From the NCBI GenBank assembly GCA_945910005.1, contig OX246739.1, forward strand, positions 6,850,001 to 6,914,000: a stretch of DNA of 64,000 bases, written 5' to 3'. This DNA is from Isoperla grammatica. Taxonomy: Eukaryota; Arthropoda; Insecta; Plecoptera; Perlodidae. Made by a program: the position numbers and the translations under genes. The notes under the pieces were generated by a model. That model had not been told where the DNA came from. It worked only from the letters and a program-made list of their open reading frames with translations, and did no database searches. Shown piece after piece: positions 38,340-51,292 of the stretch. Every line of letters starts with the position of its first letter. Position 1 is the first letter of the stretch.

Positions 38340-41099
38340 TATATGTTTTTAAGGCACATAAAGACGTAGCTCTCGTCAATAAGCGCGCTACTCCCCATTA
38401 CTGCGTTTTCTAAAACATCGAGTTATTGAAATTATAAATTTGTTAATAAAAGTACAATTTTTACGGTGATAAAACATACTGATTAAAAAAATTACCGTTA
38501 TGTCACTTTTGATCAACATCCACACATGTAAAATGTGTTCTGGAATGTGTTACCAGGTTTTAAATGTATTGGTCGTATCCCAAAGTATGACATCACCTCA
38601 AATGTATGACGCGTAGTTTAGCAGTAACATAAGAGTTATTTCAATCTTTACTTTCCATAAAAATCGTATAGCACGTTATGAAGATTATTTTCTTAAATTA
38701 TTATATAATCACGATATGAAGTTCCTCACTTTTCTTGTTGTTTAAGAAGTAGTCGAAAATTGCAATCATTTAATTAGTTTTAACTTCCAATGCATATTTG
38801 CTTAGCATTTTTCCTTAATGAACCTACTTATTTAGAAAGTGTACTTACAACAATATTAACGAGTAGTCGACGTATATCGAATCCCAACTTTATTACCAGG
38901 GATATTAAGTTACCGAATAAAGAGATACATAGTAATGTGATAATAAGAGTAAACACGTACGCGGGTTATTAATAGCTGGCTTAGAGTTATAAATAAGCAA
39001 TGTGTACTCGCTTATTTCTGTCAAAAGGCTAACATTTAAAACAAGTTTATACATATTATGTTAAGTACACAATGTAGACTATAGTCTATAGTGAATGTAC
39101 CTCATTGTTTCTCCATTCGAATAAGCCGCTTTGTTCCGTAGTGAACACTCAACGAGGCTTAGTCTGTGCATCAAGAAGCTGAAAGACATTATATTGATAT
39201 TAATTACAACTTTGTTTGTATATGTGTTCTGTGCACAGTTTGGAGATGTCTCGCTAGATTATGTTTGCTCGCTGGAGAACTGCATTAATTATTAGAACAA
39301 GGCTTGATAGCTACACAGTCTGGCTTCAATTCAGAAAATTCCGCTTTACCGTAACCCTCTGCGTTTAAAGGCCGAAAAATATTTTTCGGAATTCATAGAA
39401 TCAATTGCCTTGTAGAAAATTAATTCATATTTTTTTAAATGGGGCAATACCCTATCTTCGGGATAAAAATCAAAAATTGCTTTTTTTCTAGAGAAATATT
39501 GGTCGTTGATAGGAAAGGATCGGTAATGGAAAACCAAATTCAGTATTAATGATGTGTCCCTCTATTTGCTTTCACCAGAGGAAACAGAAAAAACTCATTC
39601 GGGATGATCGCTCGAGGAAGGGAAGTGGCGGCGGGGGGGGGGGGGGGGGTGGAGAGGTGGAGCGGGAGGTGGAGGGGGCATTCTTTCCCGGGAACCGTTA
39701 CTCAATCGAACGCACTACCAATGCCGGTTAATCAATGTTACAGTCTGTATGGTTTTGACTTTGATGTTAAGACTTTTACTAAAGAGACATATTACATTTT
39801 CCATTTTTATTTTTTCAGCAGAACAGGACTCAATTGTTCATAAATTATTTATGAAAAGTACGTTTTTTCGAGTGGGGATTCTCTCTAGGTTTGCCTCTGT
39901 TTGATAAACTTTTCCAATTCCGTTCCATGTTGATGAGTTAAATTCAGTTGTATTAGACCTTTTTAGCTTTATTCCGACACACGCTCGGAAGCAGCGAACG
40001 GTTTTTGTGTAGACTTTCGACGATAGTAGGCCTATTTACAAATCCTTTTTGTGTGATCCTGCATGTTTTCGCTATTTTTTTTTTGTATTAATATTGTATA
40101 TAAATCTTTTAATTTTTAAAGTCAAACAAAGATAAGTATACTATTAAAAAAAACTTGATATGAGCTTGAACCTTGTTTAACTTTGAGTTTCAAAAGTGAC
40201 AAGTAAAACTGTAAATTATTAACTCACTGATGAATTGATTGGTTTCGATGACTAGAACATAAACTTTTGACTGTAAATATTTTGATTTAAATGCTGTTCA
40301 ACGTCAGTTCACATTGTGGCTGTTCTATTATTAAGAGATATTATGAAGACGTTATAACTATTATGCTACACATGTTACATATGCGTCGTAGCTTGTATCA
40401 TTGGTAAATAGCTTTCAAGTAAATATAATACCATTCCAAGCTTTAACACACCATACGTTAAAATCAGCTTTAGTTTGAGTAGTGAGGTCATTAATTCCAT
40501 TGAACGTTAAATTACAGGTTGATGCAACGCGAATACTATAAGTGTATCTCGTCGACTTTTTCGTTATAAACCAGCTGTTAACAGTGTAATCATGTTATAA
40601 AATCATGGTAATTGGCAATAGCAGAATTATAATAAGTAAATTTACGCCACACTGTCAGTATTGGTTTGCAATTCAAACACTAATTTGCACACAAATATTT
40701 GAGTATAAACTATTACTAACTATGATCATTACAAACACCAACGCTATGAATACAAACGAAGCTACGTTAACTGGGGGGAGAGAAAGTGGCATGGAATGAT
40801 TGGCTGCTTATTAATAGACTACCCTACAGTTAATCTCAATTAGTTACGCTAATCATCGTAGCCAAGCAACTGCGAGTTAAAGTGAACTACTGGATTGTCA
40901 TGGTAAATACATCACATTATAGACTCATTCATTTGCATTGCCTTCATCTCAAAATGTTCAAGATGTAATTAGATTTAATTGGTGATTAAACACATGATAA
41001 TTTGTCATTTACTAAAAAGTAAATATTTTGTGTAAACTGAAAGCGTTACATTCTTATTTGAAGCACATTTTAAAATCGATCGGCTGTTATCGTGATATC
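38340..41099. other. Non-coding stretch
   Basis: Contains a 14-bp perfect palindrome, tagactatagtcta, near 39077 and the poly-G tract at 39.6 kb. Nothing else seen. Confidence 0.45.
39633..39649. repeat. Poly-G tract
   Basis: Seventeen G followed by purine-rich tggagaggtggagcggg. The Gly-rich frames here are artefacts. Confidence 0.93.
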
Positions 41100-41345
41100 G
41101 CCTCAGTCTTGTCCAACGAAACCTCAGGCGACTCAGTCGCGGCGCCGCCCGGTACGTTCGTGAAATGTCTGCCCGTAATTGTGAGAGAACGATCTCAGTA
41201 GAGGAGTCCCCACTCTGCTAAACCGCATTTCCCTAGAGGAGTCGGTAAAGTACACAGACAGAACCGCTGGATTCAGTGGTGCGACAAATTGGCGCCGCGC
41301 GCGCTACAGTCAACAACAGCCACCGGATGGGGAATCACAGGACAA
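41100..41345 (+). promoter_or_regulatory. CpG-rich block with TCAGT initiator words and a possible splice donor
   Basis: Seen: ctcagtcgcg at 41132-41141, identical to the ten bases in the 59.2-kb block, followed by cggcgccgcccgg. Further on is a donor-like GTCG|GTAAAGTA with GT at 41245-41246, then a second CpG cluster ggcgccgcgcgcgc. Inference: a non-coding first exon of about 41135-41244 is conceivable. The ATG inside it opens only a short frame, so it would be a leader. There is no downstream acceptor or coding exon to pair it with. Confidence 0.22.
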
Positions 41346-42454
41346 AGAAACCACGTCACTCTTTAGTAAACACCACCAAGCAGTGTTAATCAGTGCTGGG
41401 CGATTTCTTCACCGGGAAATACATTCAAAGTATTTTATACGAGCTGCGATTTACTGTTTGTTGCTTCAATAACAATACTGATTTGTGTGAATTGGTTTTG
41501 GGTGGGGGTGGGGAAACATAACGCGTAAACCTCGAAGCAATTTCAACAAATCAGTCGGAGAAACTTGAGTTGTTGTCACAATGTTGTCTCGTTCCGAAGA
41601 ATTATCTCGTTGTTCGATTAAATTTTTTAATCAAAAGTGTAAATTATGTACCAGACTGCAGTATAAACTTCTACTTGTCTCGTGCTAAATACACTATTTG
41701 AGCGATTCATACATTCAACTTAGGTTCCGTCCTTGTGTGATAGATTTTCAACTCTATACAACCCAGATGGATAAACATATGGACAAACAATGAAATAGTT
41801 TTAAATGTTTATATAAAAAACGTATTACATTGCATATTGAAAATCACACACTTATTTAATATGTTATAAGTGAAAAATATTTACTATAATATGTTGTAGA
41901 ATCCATTAATCCGTTGTGTGACACTTTTCGTTAGATGAGAAAAAATTGCCACAACGGATACGGTTATTTTTTTAAACGAGCACAGACTGGTATATTAAAA
42001 CATTATTATTGACATATTACCACTCTCACTTGCCAAGGTTTTACGTGACAATTTCTTCGACAAATATTTGATGATTTAAGAACTGTTAGCGATGTTACGG
42101 ATGCAAACAACTTATCTCCCTTTCGCACCCTTGGTATTTAAAGGCAAACAAGTTTTAAGTGGTTTCAAATTGTAAGAAGCCAAATAAACGAACGATGATA
42201 CTCTTTTTCGTTGTTATAGTTTAAATATTGTCAAATCTGAAATAAATTTGTAATTTCCCTTCATAACAATATAACGAATCTGTTCGCATCTAGTTAATAT
42301 TTTAGTTGTAGTTATATCCAAGATATTGCCTATGACTTTAAAGGGATTCAAGTGCTGCTTGGTATAATTGAAGTTCGTTAGCTTTACTTAGAGGGGAATG
42401 AGAATAAGATGACTTATTCCAAATTAGTTCCTCCCTTTCTCAAAATTCGAGTGA

Positions 42455-42535
42455 CCTAAAACTCGGAGCGCTTTCGCTCAGTTGCGAGACAGACGCGGTG
42501 CTAGCGTCTAGCGGGTCTAGCGTGGTGCTTGACCA
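42455..42535 (+). promoter_or_regulatory. Small CpG-rich block with initiator-like TCAGT
   Basis: cggagcgctttcgctcagttgcg followed by three ctagcg units within about 25 bp (42510-42532). TCAGT is at 42478-42482. It stands out from the AT-rich flanks. No TATA or DPE fits and no reading frame is attached. It could be a minor promoter, an enhancer core or simply a GC-rich patch. Confidence 0.15.
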
Positions 42536-43765
42536 GATTTTTTCAGATTTTCAGATTTCGCGTGAATATGTGGGAGGGAAAAGGTGATTTTTGTTGATAT
42601 AATGCACAATGTGCATAGAAATCTACTTAGAATCTCTACAACAGTTTTTTATTATTTATTTCTATAACAATCTAAACTGTGTATAATAGTTTAGACTTGC
42701 GCTTGTGTTGTTACTAATAGTTATGGAAAGGTTATATGCATGTATTTGTAATAGATTATGATACCTGTAGACCAAAATAATTGTAACAATTAAAGTAATT
42801 AAAGCATGCATAAACATTCCTTAGTACAATGCCACTGTTTTCGATAGTTTGAGTGTTGGAGTGGTTCTTCTGATCATATTATTATAGTATAATATTATAA
42901 TTTATTTTTCGATGTACATAGAATAAAAAGTACAGACCATGCAGACCATATTTAAGTGTGATTTTTAGATTCTAAGTTACTTCTTAGATCTGCATTTTTC
43001 CAAAAAGTTTTTCTTGGAATGTTTTCATGTTGTCCGTTAACTAGCATCCTCGTGATGTTTGTGAAAAAGATCATCTTTATCAATACCTGTTTTGAGACTT
43101 AGCATAATATATTAGCCCCACAATGAAGCGGGTCCACAATTTAACGTAACGCGATCCCTTTCGGGTCAACCAATGCAGATTCACCTAATTTCCCATTTCT
43201 AAGCCACCGATTTCCCTTCCCAGTAACTCTAGTCTGAAACTCTGCATCAATTCCAAGAGAATGCATCACTGGTTTCCACCATTAGAGACTGGAATCATAT
43301 GCTCTAATTAATAATGCATATAGCTGCATTAATTGCTTGTTTAGTGCATTCATCCACGCATTGAGATGGATTGCGCTTCATTACAGCAAGATTATAGTTA
43401 CTTATGTTGAGGGCACATGACTGGCTATCCATATATATAGGTCTGTGTTCATGCATTCTGTCAGTTCGTTTCACTTTATTGGTTGGTACACTGATGTACG
43501 TTTTAATATTAAATTAAACTATTTTTGTTTAAAAAATATGATAAAATTAGATTATAAAATTTGGTTTTAACACATAAGTGACTTGTAGGCGGGCCTTTTT
43601 TTGGAGTTTCTTAAAAAAAGTGTTGAATGACAAAAAAAAAAGAAAATATAAGAAAATAACGTAGGAAAATATAGTAGTAATTTGAAATGGATATAAGTGC
43701 CTAGAATTGAGTTCATACTTGCAGCCCTCGGAGATGTCTTTCAAACTATTCCAAATGCTACATAA

Positions 43766-43807
43766 AAGTTAGGTCACCTTGGACAGGTTTCCTAAAGTTA
43801 GGTCACC
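43766..43807 (+). promoter_or_regulatory. Direct repeat of aaagttaggtcacc (nuclear-receptor half-sites)
   Basis: aaagttaggtcacc at 43766-43779 and again at 43794-43807 with taaagtt context. Each holds AGGTCA, the nuclear-receptor half-site. The starts are about 29 bp apart, more than usual dimer spacing, so two monomer sites or a small duplication are likelier. Confidence 0.25.
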
Positions 43808-44842
43808 AATTATTTTCGGAAAGGTTTCCTTACAACGATTGTGTAGTTTTGAAATATGTAGTCTTATGAAACGCCGGGTAGCGGTCAAGGTTAGCTAAGT
43901 TTGAATGCCGTAGGCAGGGTTAGAGTCTCATAGTTAGGTTTGATGTACGATAGTAAGAATTATGTAGTGTAGGCCCTCAAGCTAAGCTATATATTCCACA
44001 CAGCACACCTCCGACCTCCGGCCTCCGACTAAATCACAGCACAAGTACAACGCCTTGCATCTCGTACTCCCTCCTTCATTACATCCCCCCCACCTTGACT
44101 ACTTGTTCTTTACCCTTTATTTCCTTTCAATTCTGTCATCATTTTAGTTGGTAGATAATGTATATATCGCTAATATTTAATTTATTGCACTTCGTAAATA
44201 TTAATGTAATGTTGTTTCTATTTCCTGTATAATTATGTGACTAGGATGAGACGGAGCTAACAGAACAGTTTAAACAAACACATGTTCAAATATGGATCGT
44301 GTGAGATAAAATTTTAAATAGTTGATGATATATTATCATATTATTTTCTTAGGATAATCGCAACATACTTGTGATTAGGTCTTAACTAATTGATTTTCCA
44401 TATTTATATGGATGATATTGTGCTAAATTATTCTCACGTTGAAACTTTATTGAACCTGCCACTCTATCACGGATGATTGATATTTGGGGATAAATGCCAA
44501 GTTTACTCAATAACAAACTAATCGTGTTGAAGACGAAGTTACACATTTAATGTTGGGTTTGGCTTTTGTCCTAGGAGTAATTAAGCTCAAGCCACTTTGA
44601 ATTTAGTCGTTACATTGGGTTTGATATTTATGTGATGTGACTGATCTCGAATTTCTCAGCCAACAATAATTTGAATAAGCTTCGCAGATAAGTGACATTT
44701 CTGGGTGCGTTGACAAATTGCAGGTCTTTGAAGTTCCCACCAAGCAGTGTTTGAACAAGCAATGTAATATTTGCTGAAGCAGACGAGTCACTAACGAATC
44801 ACAGAAAGGAGCGAGAGCGTGATCGAACCGAGATGGGTTGTA

Positions 44843-44875
44843 GGGGGGGGGGGGGAGGGAGGGGGGGGGGGGGGG
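44843..44875. repeat. Poly-G tract
   Basis: G13, aggga, then G15. The Pro-rich minus-strand frame across it is an artefact. Confidence 0.93.
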
Positions 44876-45310
44876 AAATGAGACACGTGGGAACGCAAAG
44901 TAAATGTTTTCGATGGTGAAGTGACGGGTAATTTGTTTCAATTATTCAGTGATTACTTTCTCCTACAAACCCCAATTTTTAGACACATGAATATAGATAG
45001 TAATAAATAAACAGATTGTTTTATGTATCGGTGTATTTCTTACATTCGTACAGTAAAACTCTTGGCAATATCGCGGTATCGTATTGAAGTGCCGTCTTAC
45101 ACAAACGCACTAGGTATCCTGACTGCAAGGTTTATAGATCATACGGAATAACCTTGAGCTAGAAAACCATGATTACTACGTTTTAGTTTCCAATGGTGGC
45201 TTGACCATGGATGTGCTGTTCATCTCACCGGTCTATCATCTCGATTATCACTGCTGCCAAAATATGAGTCGTAAATATCACCGTCACAGTCCTCCTAGCT
45301 GTGAGAATGT

Positions 45311-45395
45311 ATACCTGGCCGGCTGAGCTGGCTCAGTATTTGCACCAACTCTCCTCCCAGTGACGTCACTGATTCCAGTCTGGGTTCGTGCGGCG
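45311..45395 (+). mobile_element. Possible tRNA-head SINE remnant
   Basis: cctggccggctgagctggctcag matches a tRNA-like start with box A, and gtctgggttcgtgcgg lies at box-B distance but is degraded. A perfect TGACGTCA at 45361-45368 sits between them. No tail is recognised. Confidence 0.3.
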
Positions 45396-45741
45396 ATATT
45401 TTCAAACTCAATTTTCTAAAGCATCAGATGTTGGATCGGGTTGAATCAAAGACTGATTGCCACGAGAATAATATGTTCGTGATAACACGCATGATTCTTA
45501 CAAGATGACACAGCCTCTTTACCCTTGGCTAACAGACTGGCAGTCACCTCGGCTCTACGCGACATGTATTCATGACTACTTTTAACGAATCCAGTTTTAT
45601 TTTGCTCTTTTATACCTTGTCTTTTAACCTGGGAATACAATTTACAGACTGCATTTACCAGTTAATGAATAGACGTTAGATACTTCAAAGAGATTTTATT
45701 CAACACGATCTTTGTATTTATATTTAAATGTAAATTAAGTT

Positions 45742-45768
45742 AACTCTTTGAATACCTTTCAAAGAGTT
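45742..45768. repeat. Perfect 10-bp hairpin
   Basis: aactctttga and tcaaagagtt with a 7-nt loop. Confidence 0.6.
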
Positions 45769-46052
45769 TCTTTTTATATATTATGTTCACTGAAAAAAGC
45801 AAGGTATATAAGTACAAGTTTCCAATTAGAAGCTAAATAGAATATTTACTTAAAAATTAACTATGAACTAATTAGTGAAGACATAGGGTTACTTTTTGTA
45901 ATACTTAGGAAGAGTGTTCAAACTATTGTCCTTGGTATATAATTGACTGTAAGGATTTAAAATCCCTTACACAGTTTGGCGTAATTACGAAGTATCTGAG
46001 CATTGTTTGTCTGGGTTAACACGACAGTCTCTGCGTAAACCGTGGATTTGTT

Positions 46053-46424
46053 TTGAGACTAATAATTGCGACGTTGTCTGGGGATACACATTGTTCAAAT
46101 ATATCGGGAATAGATGCGTTTGATACAAAAAAAGAAGAAACACAAGCGTTTTGGTTCCAAATGCTACAAGCTAGCGGATTGCGACGTAATCTTTCACTTA
46201 TCAAGCGAAGTCAGCACGCGGCTAATATGTTTTTGTCCATCACTTACCAAATATTAGGTAATGTGAATGTATCGTTGCAATTAAAAGTCGAATGTATGTC
46301 CTCGTCAGTGCACCACAGGGCCCGTAAAACAATTACGGGAGTCCCAAATGACTTCGAGGTTTACCGAACCTCAATGCATCCCATCGATAACGCTGATCCC
46401 TGGAATACCGCACATAATTGAAAT
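46053..46424 (+). other. Unassigned open frame of 122 codons
   Basis: It opens on TTG and ends in TGA. It is GC-richer than its flanks in its second half and has no repeat-driven composition, which sets it apart from most long frames here. No motif is recognised. One or two frames of this length are expected by chance in 64 kb of this composition. Confidence 0.15.
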
Positions 46425-47472
46425 GACAAAAGTTTGTTTCGTGGTGTCTAGCTATTTGTATTTAGTTCACTTGAACTAGATTCAAATTCGGCACTGCATG
46501 GAATAAACTTGTACCTAAGAACCACATCGTTGGTTGTAAGATAGCTTCTTAGATATTTTCCAACTAGAAGTATTAAAATTATGTCTAACACCAAAATATG
46601 ATATTTATATTTGTTATTTAGTAATTTGAAATTGGATTTACTTTAATCCACCCTACACACATGTGTTGTCAGGTATATACTATGTATGGCCACTGGGATT
46701 AAATAAACAGATCCCTCTATAACACATTTGCAATAAATAACCAAGAAAGTAATTATGTAATAGCGATTAGAGTTATTGAACTAAGTGAATTTATTTCTAA
46801 TATACTATGTGTGATCACAAGGATTAAACGAAAGCTTCCTGCAACCACTTTTGTATTATTGTAATTTATTAAGTTATTAGTTGAAAGCGATTATATCTTT
46901 ATAAAGCTTTCATGGAGATATCTTATAAGTTATTAGTAACGAAATAAATTTGTATCTATTGTTTACCCACCCAGTCTAAACAGCTGTCAGTGTGAACAAT
47001 GTCGCATATTATACAACAAAATTACTGAACTATATAGAATTATCTGCTTATTTGTATCGATATATTAACGAGGCGATGGCTCTTGTCTCCTTCTAAAACT
47101 CTCCACTAATTTGAAAGGTACTTAAAAACTTAGACTCAACCTGAAATACACCCAATAATGAGACCATGCTTTTCAAAATTCAATCGCGATTACTGGATAA
47201 ACTTCTTAACAAGTGTTTCTAATAAAAGTTTCCAGCACGTCTCAAGTTGTACCGCCTCGGGTAAAGTTTCCTCCTCTTCAAGCTCGCTCCATTAAACCTC
47301 GCGCTGCCCGGGTAGGGTAAATGATACACTCGAAGTAAACTAAGTGCGTTCTCACTGAGGATGTTGCTAATTGTTTGGAAGATATTACATGTAACTTGTA
47401 AGAGACAAGACAAGGTTCTGAGTAGAATATAATTATGTCTGGAAGTATAATCACGTCGTTAGTGATGTAGAC

Positions 47473-47513
47473 TGCAGGTCCTGAACGCAGGTCCTGTACG
47501 CAGGTCCTGAACG
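47473..47513. repeat. 15-bp tandem repeat, nearly three copies
   Basis: gcaggtcctgaac repeats at a 15-bp period: gcaggtcctgaac, gcaggtcctgtac, gcaggtcctgaac. It lies within an unrecognised minus-strand open frame. Confidence 0.8.
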
Positions 47514-48057
47514 ACAAGGAGCCGCTAAGTCTCCTGGGATTACGGCCGAGTACAGCGAGGATTACAACTTTGGTTATAACTTGTGTAATCAAACAAAAGA
47601 ACCGCCCTTGTGAATCAAATATTAATTAGTTCAGATTGAATTTTCTAATAAGGGAATTTAGCTGGTTTGTTTAAATCTTCAAAGCAATCCTAATAATGTA
47701 GACTTGGCTAGAGAGAACACAGTAAATGCGTTCTTTAAGTAAAACAATATAATTCGTAAAGTTTTAGGAATTATTGACAACATTGTTAGGATGTGTCTCG
47801 CAAGTTTATTCAGCTTTCATCTGCAAGGGTACACAAGTTTGCATGTGGCTCGAATATGACTGAAAATGTTTTCTACAGCGCTGTACCTGTGTTCGTAGTC
47901 CAGTTGAGACTGTCATGTCGGGGCCGCAGAAACATGGAAGCAAGATCGCGGATACTCCCCCCTTTTTATGTCACCTGCCATCATTCTGGCTGTCACTGCT
48001 TGTCACCGTCTCGTTTGTCAAGTGGCGACGCACGAGGGTTGCTTGAGGGGTGGGACA

Positions 48058-48092
48058 CTCCACCCCCACCCCCCACCACCCCTCCTCCTTGC
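48058..48092. repeat. C-rich tract
   Basis: Short C runs broken by A and T (ctccacccccaccccccacc and onward). Confidence 0.85.
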
Positions 48093-48408
48093 AGTAGAAT
48101 AGAATGCGGAGCAGATTTTGCACAAACAGCTTTGCCGGCTTTTTGTTCAACTCTGTTTACAAACACACACAACACAAGTTAATGAATTTTAAATTATTTT
48201 TTCTGAAAATTAATAGAAATTTCTTCTAAACCCTACAGTGCATAAAAGTAATCATTATTTTCATTCCGCCACAATGTCGTCCGCACACAAGTGAAACTCT
48301 TTTAACAATGTATGTTCGTTGCCCGTCAAAGGTTGTGTGTTATAGAATAAGACGTCAGCCGACGTATGATCAGGTTCGCTGTATAAGAATAATTATGTAA
48401 TTTTAATT

Positions 48409-48433
48409 CTCTTTTAACTTCTGGTTAAAAGAG
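48409..48433. repeat. Perfect 10-bp hairpin with 5-nt loop
   Basis: ctcttttaac, loop ttctg, gttaaaagag. Not followed by a T run or other processing signal. Confidence 0.6.
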
Positions 48434-50307
48434 TTTGGCTCTACTGTATCTTTCTAGTTTGTATTATGTATTTATTAACCTCCGACTGGAGGCTTGCAGT
48501 ATATAAACACATTTTATGCGTATACAGTATGTATACGTTAAGAGGATATGAACTGTCTCATTGCTTCCTTTTCGAGAATGTATTCTTATATATTCACAAT
48601 ATACAATTATGTTTCCCTTCTTCCATAAACATAATCATAACAATTATTTGTTTGTAATTAATTACTTGGACATATGTTGTTAAGAATTGAGCATTAAGTA
48701 TTCGTTCATAATTATTGTTAATAGGTATGATTATGAATAATAACTAATAAAAATACGGTCAGCTCTTCATAAACATCTGACCCTAATCAGAACTAACCTC
48801 AAAGAAACAGAGCTGATAAACTAAACGAAATGATGTTTGTTGATTCATTATTAAAGAGTGTCAAGTCTTTCAAACCGCGTTCGGTTCGTTCGTGTGCTCA
48901 GCAATGAGTCGAATTTATTACAGCCGTGCGTTTAACTCTTTGACAAGGATGCGTGTTTTTGTTTGAGTTTGACAAGTACACTAATAGGGTAAAGTATGAG
49001 CGAGATCTAAATGTGCTTAGCCGAACTGAGGTTGTCACCGTACATGCACTAAATCAAATTAACTGCTATTTTATGCGGTGTTTGCGGGCGTGCGCGCTAG
49101 GCTGAGCCACCTGTATGATCTCCCGTCAGCCCCAGCGGGCGAACCTACTTCCAGCGACATTTTGGCCGCCGCTTTATTGGATTTGTTGAAATTAGTTTAT
49201 AAAGTTTTCGTTATTAGTTTTGCTTAGCGCACGTCAGGCATTTAGTCATGTTAAGAGCAGTGTGATCGTTTAAACCAAATTACGAACATAAATATATTTT
49301 TGAATAGCATTGAGACAAAAAACTGAAATAATCTCTCATCTATGACAAATTATGATACATGAGTGTAAAAAAGTTCCTGGTCCAAAGAAAAGAACCAACA
49401 ATAAATAAATCGTATATTTTGGGCTATAGTTAATCAACAATTACTTTTACTATAGGAAGTAGCATGTACGTGATTTTCAACCATAATAAAGTTTAGAGCA
49501 GATTGAATAATAATTGCTTTTTTATGAATAAGGAATATATTCTACCAGACAAACATGTAACCATGGCGATGCATAAAATATTCTCGTTGGTTTGCCGGGT
49601 GACTCCACTTGGTAATCAATCATACTGAATCTGGATGTAAATTACGGCGTCATCAATGTTAATGTATCGATATTTAATTATTTAAATTTATTTTATTTGA
49701 CAATTGACCATCATTTATCAATGGCAACTTTTGTAACATTATTATACATGTTTTGTAGAACGGTGCTGTATAGTGTCTATATCCCTGTTGTTCACGTCTT
49801 CTTCGAAGTTGTTAGCTTCGCCTTAGTTGTCTCCTATATTATTTCGATATAAGTCTTGAATATAGTTTTGCTCTAGTAAAAAGTGAGGCTATAAAGATAC
49901 ATTTTCCAAAATTAATTGGTTACAAAAAAGTGTATTTCTCACCAAGAGTGTGAATATCGTTCGTCTGGAGAAACATGAGTTTGTTTTCAAAATTTATTAG
50001 CTGTAACGTATTAGTTTCTCACTCCCAGGTCACCGCAACACCCATACACGTAAACACAGGTTTGCTCACTAACAGTGGAAAATAAACCTTATTTTCTAAT
50101 ATTGAAAACAGTGTTGCAGGAAAGAACTCAAATTTTAGTTTAAATTAATAAACTTCATGTTTGACGTATATTAGTGAATGTGTTGGCCAAAATGTTGTGT
50201 ATTACAACGCAGGGAAAGAGTTAAGTCAATCAACTCAAGTATAAACTAAATGAAGAAGGAATAGGCATGTATAAATTACGTTACGTCCAAAGATTGGACT
50301 GTGTTAG

Positions 50308-50415
50308 TGACGTCACAGACGTTCTTGCGCCAGCCCGGACGTTAATGCCGCATCCAGGGCCTCATGTAAGTTATGACGTCACGCCTGAAGAAGCGGCGAG
50401 ATGATGATGACGTCA
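50308..50415. promoter_or_regulatory. Cluster of three perfect CRE palindromes
   Basis: Perfect TGACGTCA octamers at 50308-50315, 50374-50381 and 50408-50415, inside a locally GC-richer stretch with two further acgt words. Known: TGACGTCA is the full-site binding sequence for CREB/ATF bZIP factors. Three in 108 bp is far above chance in DNA this AT-rich. No adjacent exon is seen, so an enhancer or a remnant of a mobile element that carries the site are both possible. Confidence 0.4.
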
Positions 50416-50832
50416 GACAATGTCGGCGTGCTGGCTGATGGTTGGCAATTAACACTCCAATTAGCATATTACGCTGACATGTGGCATGCTAAGGACTAAA
50501 AAGGATCCTACCCTCGACAGTCAACCATATACTACCCCTATATACTATCATACTATCTCACAGTCTGCTGTTACCTCCATGCGTCGATTAGGCGCGTCTA
50601 CTTGCTCGCTTTATCTAGAGGGAAAAGGACTTGAAATCCAGGTCTCCGGTCACACAAAATATCCACTTATGTTGTAAGTGTGTTAAATATTACAGCTTAA
50701 TTACAGGATTATTATTAAGGATGGGAAGGATCGAAGGTTAAACTAAAACTTGAATTATCGTTATTTATCACTTTTCTCAGTTTTCCGGTACAAAGCGAGA
50801 AAATATACCGTTAAACCATAAGTTCATAGAAC

Positions 50833-50855
50833 AAGGTATACAAGGTATACAAGGT
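50833..50855. repeat. 10-bp tandem repeat, 2.3 copies
   Basis: caaggtatacaaggtataca followed by aggtaat. Confidence 0.75.
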
Positions 50856-51162
50856 AATTATTTCTAACGAAGATCATGGTAGAAATAAAAACAATGTTTG
50901 ACACGCAATATGATTGCTGCGTCCCGCTAATTTTTCTGGTTTAAAATCTTTGATTGTGATTACGCACCAGCTTCCAATATCAGTTTAAACGACGTTTATG
51001 TGGACCATTTAAAAAAACAGAATACAGTATTCTCCTGATCAAGATCGCTTTTATTTCCTACCAATTATCATGTAAATTGAAATGTTTATCTTAATTATGT
51101 ATTAGATACCCAACTGATGAAATGATCTTCATGTGATTATCTCTCTCCTGTTCGTACCGTAC

Positions 51163-51292
51163 CCCCCCCCCCCCCCCCCCCCAACCACACACATGCTTGC
51201 GAGCATACCACAACATACCAGCGAGAAGCCGCTATTTGGAGTAATCCAGTTGATGTCTATTGTTTAACTGACACCCCCCCCCCCCCCCCCCC
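51163..51292. repeat. Pair of C20/C18 homopolymers
   Basis: C20 at 51163-51182 and C19 or so at 51274-51292, with 91 bp of unremarkable sequence between. The first is followed by aaccacacacatg, similar to the sequence after the 33.5-kb tract. Confidence 0.93.

Larger units (their letters stand above)
42536..50307. other. Non-coding stretch
   Basis: AT-rich with the small features listed separately. 49080-49180 is GC-richer (gcgggcgtgcgcgctaggc) with no reading frame. No exon recognised. Confidence 0.45.

Noticed and set aside
51163..51292. Telomere-like or satellite array
   Set aside because: Simple C homopolymers with no repeating unit; no TTAGG arrays in the window.
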